Origin: JBDTMC01 sp039934475
GTDB taxonomy: Bacteria > Acidobacteriota > Terriglobia > Bryobacterales > Bryobacteraceae
DNA length: 8,549 bases
NCBI GenBank assembly: GCA_039934475.1
Contig: JBDTMC010000344.1
Span: forward strand, 1-8,549
Direction of reading: 5' to 3'
In this document: positions 4,735 to 8,549 of the stretch, piece after piece
Layout: each line of letters begins with the position of its first letter
How positions within the stretch are numbered: the stretch's first letter is position 1
Position numbers and translations under genes: made by a program
The notes under the pieces: model-generated
Told to the model about the DNA's origin: nothing
Database searches by the model: none
Seen by the model: only the letters and a program-made list of their open reading frames with translations

Positions 4735-5860
4735 ATAGGAAATCCGCGCGCCCTTTCCAAACCCCGCCGCGCCCTCGCCAGTGCATCCAAGCCGAATGCA
4801 CCGTCGCGCCTACATAGAACCCAGCCATCCCTGGAAGCAACACAGCCCAAGCCAAACTCCGGCCGTATAACCGCAGCACCGGAACAAACGTCACCGCCAT
4901 CAAAATCCAAGCGACAAGCCCGAACGCCCAAGCCCTTGTAAACAGCAGCAGCACCGGAGCGAAATAAACCACCGCCATCCCCGCCACAGTCCCCGCCAGC
5001 AGCACCGGCGAATAGCGAAGCTGCGTATAGGCCGACCGCGAGATCATCCGTAAGATATCACCAAACTGGGGATACTCCCGGACACTTCGTGTGCGTGCAG
5101 CCGCGCCCAACCACACCCGTCCTCCGAAGCCCTTGATCCGGGCCGCCAGCGCGCAATCGTCGATCCGTTCGCCCGCGATAGCCGCCAGTCCACCGGCTCT
5201 CTCCAACGCACTGGCCCGCACCAACATACAACCCCCAGCCGCACCCGCCGTTCGATTTCCCGCATCGGCGATCCAAGCCGGTGGATAGAGTTTAAAGAAG
5301 AAATAGACGAACGCGGGAACCAGCGCCCGCTCCGCCAGGGAATGACAACGCAGGTGTACCATCAGCGACACCATGTCCCAGCCCTCCGCCGCCCGCGACA
5401 CCAGTCCTGCCAAATTATCCGGAGCATGGACAATGTCGGCGTCGGTGAACAGATAAAACTCCGGCTGGAACGTCTCACTGGCGCGCCGCACGCCTTCCGC
5501 CATCGCCCACACTTTGCCCGCCCAACCCGCCGGCAGCGCACCCGCCGAAACCACGGTCAGCCGGTCCCCGCCAGCCGCGCGCCGGGCCGCGTCCGCCGTC
5601 CCGTCGCTGCTGTGATCGTCGACGACAAAGACGTGTAACGGCCCGCTATACACTTGCCGAGCTACCGAGGTCACCGCCTCGCCAATCCCCCCGGCTTCAT
5701 CGCGCGCCGGAATAATCACCGCAACGCGCGCCGTTCCGCCAGAACCTCCGGAGCGATCCTTCGCCTCAATCACCCAAAAACGCCCACGGGCCACCACCAG
5801 GTACACCCAAATCAACACCGTCAGCAAGCCAAGATAGAACACCGCTCTCCAGGTTCTCAC
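4724..5860 (-). CDS. hpnB: HpnB-type hopanoid-associated family 2 glycosyltransferase
   Basis: This is a 378-residue membrane-associated GT2 protein. A transmembrane segment (about 7-24) is followed by the GT-A domain: VAVIIPARDEAGGI (46-59), VVDDHSSDGTA (79-89), the LPAGWAGKVWA loop typical of HpnB (109-119), LFTDADI with the metal-binding D-x-D (138-143), VSLMVHLRCHSLAERALVPAFVYFFFKLYPP (164-194), AAGGCMLVR (207-215) and ERIDDCALAARIKGFGG (231-247). The C-terminal half has SAYTQLRYSPVLL and three further membrane segments (about 287-308, 311-328, 336-355), ending RGGVWKGR. In the family this gene travels with hopanoid genes, and it probably glycosylates a hopanoid or related lipid at the inner membrane; its exact reaction is unsettled. 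The start is GTG 5860. The frame upstream has no other start before a stop at 5893-5891, and the ribosome site is weak. No squalene-hopene cyclase or other hpn gene lies in the window. Confidence 0.9.
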   Translation of the reverse strand: MRTWRAVFYLGLLTVLIWVYLVVARGRFWVIEAKDRSGGSGGTARVAVIIPARDEAGGIGEAVTSVARQVYSGPLHVFVVDDHSSDGTADAARRAAGGDRLTVVSAGALPAGWAGKVWAMAEGVRRASETFQPEFYLFTDADIVHAPDNLAGLVSRAAEGWDMVSLMVHLRCHSLAERALVPAFVYFFFKLYPPAWIADAGNRTAGAAGGCMLVRASALERAGGLAAIAGERIDDCALAARIKGFGGRVWLGAAARTRSVREYPQFGDILRMISRSAYTQLRYSPVLLAGTVAGMAVVYFAPVLLLFTRAWAFGLVAWILMAVTFVPVLRLYGRSLAWAVLLPGMAGFYVGATVHSAWMHWRGRGGVWKGRADFLSTS

Positions 5861-5877
5861 GCCAGCCGGCGCCTCGG

Positions 5878-6015
5878 CACTGGTTCCTATTCACGGCCCG
5901 TTCGCTTAAAGGAGTATCCAGTACTGTTTATCTGGAATTGGATTGTTCCACTGGACACCCCAGTGCTACACTGGAATAACTAGATCGTGCCTGGTTTATA
6001 GCTTTGTTTCCAGTG
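5878..6015. promoter_or_regulatory. Divergent control region with repeated CACTGG/CCAGTG half-sites
   Basis: Five exact copies of the hexamer CACTGG or its complement lie between hpnB and the methyltransferase: 5878-5883 (+), 5949-5954 (+), 5960-5965 (-), 5969-5974 (+) and 6010-6015 (-). The middle three form two overlapping inverted repeats with 5- and 3-base spacers. Near copies CCAGTA (5918-5923) and CTGGAAT (5932-5938, also 5971-5977) extend the pattern. About 0.07 exact copies would be expected in this length by chance with even base use. A possible promoter for the methyltransferase, TTGTTC (5943-5948) with TACACT (5967-5972) 18 bases on, lies inside the array, so a bound regulator would block it. 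The regulator is unknown. Confidence 0.5.
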
Positions 6016-6019
6016 CTTT

Positions 6020-6025
6020 AGGAGG
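6020..6025 (+). promoter_or_regulatory. Ribosome binding site deciding the GTG start of the methyltransferase
   Basis: AGGAGG, 6 bases before GTG 6032, is the best Shine-Dalgarno sequence in the window. It fixes a GTG start for a gene whose first in-frame ATG comes only at codon 11. Confidence 0.8.
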
Positions 6026-6031
6026 ATTAGA

Positions 6032-7075
6032 GTGTCGGAATTATTGAAAGCGATCCGGTTGATGGGCCCGACGCACATGGTCAAACTGGGCCGTGCCTAC
6101 AAGACAGGTTGGGACGAAATGATCCGTGGCTACGTCGCCACGCAGGCCGTCCACGCCATCCTCAGCGTCGGACTGTTAGATGAATTACAGAAAAAGGAGA
6201 GCGTCGATATCCCCGAGTTTGCCCGCGAGCGCAAACTCGAATTGCCCATCCTCCTGCCGGTCTGCGAAGCGCTCTACTCCATGGGTATCCTCGACCGCTC
6301 CGGCCATCACTACAAACTCGCCGACCGCTCCGCTTCCACCATCGAAGTTCTCCGCGGTTGGCTGGAAATCAGCTTCGGTTATGCCGAAGTGTTCAACGAC
6401 CTCGAGAAGATGATCAAGGGCGAACGCGTCTACGCTAAGGATTTCTATCGCAAGTCCGACTGGGTGGCCACCGGCAGCGGCGAGATGGAACACTGGCTCT
6501 TTTTCCCCATGGTGAATGACATCCTCAAAGCCAGGAATGCCGCCCGCGTGGTCGACCTGGGTTGTGGCGATGCCACTTTCCTCCGCGAACTCTGTGGGAT
6601 CAACGCCGACGTGCACTGCTTTGGCATCGATCTGGCGGCCACTGCGATTGAAGAGGGACAGCGCCGCAATGAGGCTGCCGGCTTGGCCAACCGTATCACC
6701 CTGCAGACCGGCAATATCTGCGACGTGGACGCTATCCCGGCCTCGTTCAAGACCGCCCAAGCTGCCACTATCTTCTTCATTCTGCATGAGATACTCTACC
6801 AGGGCGAGCAGGCTTTGATCGATTTCCTGAAGGGCTTCCAGCGCTCCTTCCCTGGTGTCCCCCTCATCGCGTTCGAGGCCGTCCGGCCCACGGCGGAGGA
6901 GATGCGGGAGCACCAGGGTATCGCTATCTACTACTACCTCTATCACGAGCTGACGCAGCAGAAGCCCGTCAGCCGCGAGCGCTGGAAGAGCCTCTTCCAC
7001 CAGGCCGGCTTCACCAACGTCGAAGAACGGTTCCTCTCGTTCTCCCACTCCGCGGTCTATACGCTCTCTCAATAG
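6032..7075 (+). CDS. SAM-dependent methyltransferase (O-methyltransferase-like, with N-terminal helical/winged-helix domain)
   Basis: This is a 347-residue cytoplasmic class I methyltransferase. The N-terminal region (about 30-110) is the dimerisation, winged-helix-like domain seen in small-molecule O-methyltransferases: ATQAVHAILSVGLLDELQ, EFARERKLELPILLPVCEALYSMGILDRSGHHYKLAD. The Rossmann domain starts with motif I, VVDLGCGDATFL (173-184). It continues with CFGIDLAATAIEEGQ (196-210), where the acidic residue should bind the SAM ribose, then ITLQTGNICD (222-231), TIFFILHEIL (246-255; His252 lies where O-methyltransferases carry a catalytic His) and a C-terminal SRERWKSLFHQAGFTNVEERF (314-334). 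Start GTG 6032 has AGGAGG at ideal spacing. It is the first gene of a unit that continues with a Thr-type sulfatase-superfamily hydrolase after 128 bases, and the half-site array upstream suggests control. Small-molecule substrate is likely but unidentified; I would not claim an O- rather than C- or N-acceptor with certainty. Confidence 0.85.
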   Translation: MSELLKAIRLMGPTHMVKLGRAYKTGWDEMIRGYVATQAVHAILSVGLLDELQKKESVDIPEFARERKLELPILLPVCEALYSMGILDRSGHHYKLADRSASTIEVLRGWLEISFGYAEVFNDLEKMIKGERVYAKDFYRKSDWVATGSGEMEHWLFFPMVNDILKARNAARVVDLGCGDATFLRELCGINADVHCFGIDLAATAIEEGQRRNEAAGLANRITLQTGNICDVDAIPASFKTAQAATIFFILHEILYQGEQALIDFLKGFQRSFPGVPLIAFEAVRPTAEEMREHQGIAIYYYLYHELTQQKPVSRERWKSLFHQAGFTNVEERFLSFSHSAVYTLSQ

Positions 7076-7107
7076 GCGTACGAACGTTCTATCGGTACCA
7101 GTTCCGG

Positions 7108-7137
7108 TTGGCAGGGGTTCGCCCGGCATTGTACGAT
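7108..7137 (+). promoter_or_regulatory. Possible promoter before the sulfatase-superfamily hydrolase
   Basis: TTGGCA (7108-7113, 5 of 6 to the -35 consensus) and TACGAT (7132-7137, 4 of 6 to the -10) are separated by 18 bases in the 128-base gap between the methyltransferase and the hydrolase. It would give the hydrolase its own transcript with a leader of about 60 bases. No terminator is visible between the two genes, so cotranscription also remains possible. Confidence 0.4.
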
Positions 7138-7203
7138 TAGGAAGTCTCCCGGCATTTGGAAACCTCGGTAAGTTCCTGGAAATCAATTTCTTCGGCGGTA
7201 TGA

Positions 7204-8538
7204 ATGGAAACAAGGCCTAATATCATCATGATCAGTGCGGACTCTCTCCGCGCCGACCACCTGGGCTGCTACGGCTTCCCCAAAGCAACCAGTCCGAACA
7301 TCGACGCCATGGCCAAGGATGGCTTCCTGTGCGAGAACTTCTTCTGCCCGGTGATCCCCACCCAGCCGTCGCACACCACCATGTTCACCGGCCAGCATCC
7401 GCTCACCCACGGCATTGTCGCCCATGGCGGCAAAGCCCGGCTCGGACGCAGTGCCCCTTTTCTACCAGAATTGCTGCTGCAGAACGGTTACGCCACTTGC
7501 GCCGTCGATACCCTCTTCCGCGAGCGTCCGTGGTTCGCGCGCGGGTACGAATGGATCATTGACCCCTGCCTCCACCACGTCTTCTACGCCTCGGCGAACC
7601 AGGAAGATCTCACTGATCGCGCCACCAACTGGATCAAAACCATCCCCCAGCAGCAGGGGAAACCGTTCTTCCTGTTCATCCATTACTGGGACGTGCACTA
7701 TCCGTACACTCCGCCCGCCAAGTACCGGAACATGTTCTACAATGGCCCTAACCCCGTGGACCCATCCGACCATTCGCTCGACGAATGGTGGACGCACCCC
7801 ATCGGCGCCATGGCCAAGGATACCTGGCTCCGCACGGCCAAAGGCCACATTACCAATCCCGATTATGTAACCAATCTGTATGACGGCGCGCTCCGTTATA
7901 TGGATGAAGGCGTAGCCTCTTTGCAGGATTCCCTCAAGCAGATCGATCAGTTGGATAACACCATGATCGTGCTCCTCGCCGACCACGGCGAGAGCATGAC
8001 CGAGCATCGCGTCTTCTACGACCACTACGGCTTGTACGACAACGTGATCCGCGTGCCGTTTGTAGTCAGTTGGCCCGCCGGTGGACTCGTCAAGGGTGGC
8101 CGTCTCCCCCAGATTCGCCAGACCCACGATCTCGCCCCCACCCTCCTCGAAGCCGCCGAAATCCCGCCGCCATCGCAAATGGACGGACAGAGCTTCCTCG
8201 CCCAGATGCAGGGCCAGGAGGAGTTCTCTGGCTACGATAAGTTCCTTACCCTGGAATCGACGTGGCAGGCCAAGTACGCCCTCCGGACGAACGAACATAA
8301 ATTCATCCTTGCGCGCGAACAAGACCTGCTCGGGAATCCCCCGCGCGAACTGTACGACCTCAAGGCTGACCCGCTGGAATTGAACAACCTGGTTGAAAAA
8401 GAGCCGGCACTGGCTGCCCAAATGGAGAAAGAGTTGGAGGACTGGATCGCCGAGATGTTAAAAGCGGCCGGCCGGACCACCGACCCTGTGAAAGACGAGG
8501 GAGCCAGCATGATCGGCATATGGAAGGGACATAAGTAA
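7204..8538 (+). CDS. Sulfatase-like hydrolase of the alkaline phosphatase superfamily with Thr nucleophile
   Basis: This is a 444-residue protein with the sulfatase/alkaline-phosphatase fold and no signal peptide, so it is cytoplasmic. Visible parts: NIIMISADSLRADHLGCYG (6-24) with metal ligand Asp13; PTQPSHTTMFTGQHPLTHG (52-70); FLFIHYWDVHYPYTPP (156-171); VLLADHGESMTEHRVFYDHYGLYDNVIRVPFVVSWP (257-291) with metal ligands Asp260 and His261; and QTHDLAPTLLEAA (306-318). The usual formylglycine signature C/S-x-P-x-R is replaced by T53-Q-P-S-H57, so Thr53 is the expected nucleophile, as in phosphodiesterase-type members. The second Asp of the sulfatase DD pair is Ser14. It more likely cleaves phosphate or phosphonate esters, or transfers such groups, than sulfate esters; this is inference. 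The start is ATG 7204 with a weak ribosome site; an out-of-frame ATG at 7200 stops after six codons. Its stop overlaps the next start (TAATG). Confidence 0.85.
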   Translation: METRPNIIMISADSLRADHLGCYGFPKATSPNIDAMAKDGFLCENFFCPVIPTQPSHTTMFTGQHPLTHGIVAHGGKARLGRSAPFLPELLLQNGYATCAVDTLFRERPWFARGYEWIIDPCLHHVFYASANQEDLTDRATNWIKTIPQQQGKPFFLFIHYWDVHYPYTPPAKYRNMFYNGPNPVDPSDHSLDEWWTHPIGAMAKDTWLRTAKGHITNPDYVTNLYDGALRYMDEGVASLQDSLKQIDQLDNTMIVLLADHGESMTEHRVFYDHYGLYDNVIRVPFVVSWPAGGLVKGGRLPQIRQTHDLAPTLLEAAEIPPPSQMDGQSFLAQMQGQEEFSGYDKFLTLESTWQAKYALRTNEHKFILAREQDLLGNPPRELYDLKADPLELNNLVEKEPALAAQMEKELEDWIAEMLKAAGRTTDPVKDEGASMIGIWKGHK

Positions 8539-8549
8539 TGAGTACCGCA
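8538..8549 (+). CDS. Start of a downstream gene, cut by the window edge
   Basis: ATG at 8538-8540 overlaps the hydrolase stop TAA by one base (TAATG), a common arrangement for translationally coupled genes. Only four codons (M-S-T-A) are in the window, so no function can be given. A GGAAGGGA-like purine run (8521-8529) lies 8 bases before it and could serve as ribosome site. Confidence 0.45.

Noticed and set aside
6185..7213. Long minus-strand open frame of 342 codons
   Set aside because: It lies entirely antisense to the methyltransferase, whose motifs and ribosome site are clear; the translation has no family-like pattern and is a high-GC shadow.
7462..8421. Minus-strand open frame of 319 codons
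   Set aside because: It is antisense to the hydrolase coding region and shows no recognisable motif or start signal.
1..8549. CRISPR arrays, tRNA or rRNA genes, complete insertion sequences
   Set aside because: No regularly spaced direct repeats, no cloverleaf with a TTCGA-type T-loop that I could fold, and no transposase frame or paired terminal inverted repeats were seen on either strand.

Overview
The window is about 60% GC with the codon habits of a soil Acidobacteriota. A Bryobacterales/Solibacter-like genome is my best guess, based on several weak signs: several Uma2-family genes, VapB and RelE-partner-type antitoxin genes, a hopanoid-associated HpnB glycosyltransferase, and a TRAFs-binding-type signalling protein. 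No gene here is a decisive taxonomic marker, so the assignment is inference.

Layout. Positions 1-518 hold a RimI-type N-acetyltransferase that is open at the left edge. Positions 652-950 hold a small YdcH/DUF465 coiled-coil protein followed by a strong intrinsic terminator. A nitroreductase (992-1549) follows. Positions 1560-3336 form an accessory, eroded patch. It contains an antitoxin gene whose RelE-like toxin seems reduced to a stub, an intact vapB whose vapC is cut off after its start, a Uma2 gene truncated tail-to-tail against vapB, a frameshifted C-terminal remnant of pqqE, and an intact Uma2 gene. Positions 3397-4734 encode a cytosolic protein with an N-terminal nucleoside-deoxyribosyltransferase-like domain and a C-terminal TRAFs-binding/TPR-like region. 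It overlaps the convergent hpnB (4724-5860, minus strand) by 11 bases.

Positions 5861-6031 are a divergent control region rich in CACTGG/CCAGTG half-sites, between hpnB and a plus-strand unit. That unit contains a SAM-dependent methyltransferase (6032-7075), a sulfatase/alkaline-phosphatase-superfamily hydrolase with a Thr instead of the formylglycine Cys (7204-8538), and the first codons of a further gene overlapping its stop codon (8538 onward). The unit looks like the left end of a longer tailoring or biosynthetic operon that continues past the right edge.

The points that most deserve a second look are: the double toxin-loss scar and the pqqE fossil packed between two Uma2 paralogues; the conserved TACAAT boxes placed for leaderless transcription of both Uma2 genes; the possible effector role of the deoxyribosyltransferase-like/TRAFs-binding protein; and the operator-like array with the methyltransferase/Thr-hydrolase pair it may control. 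No tRNA, rRNA, CRISPR array or complete insertion sequence was seen.
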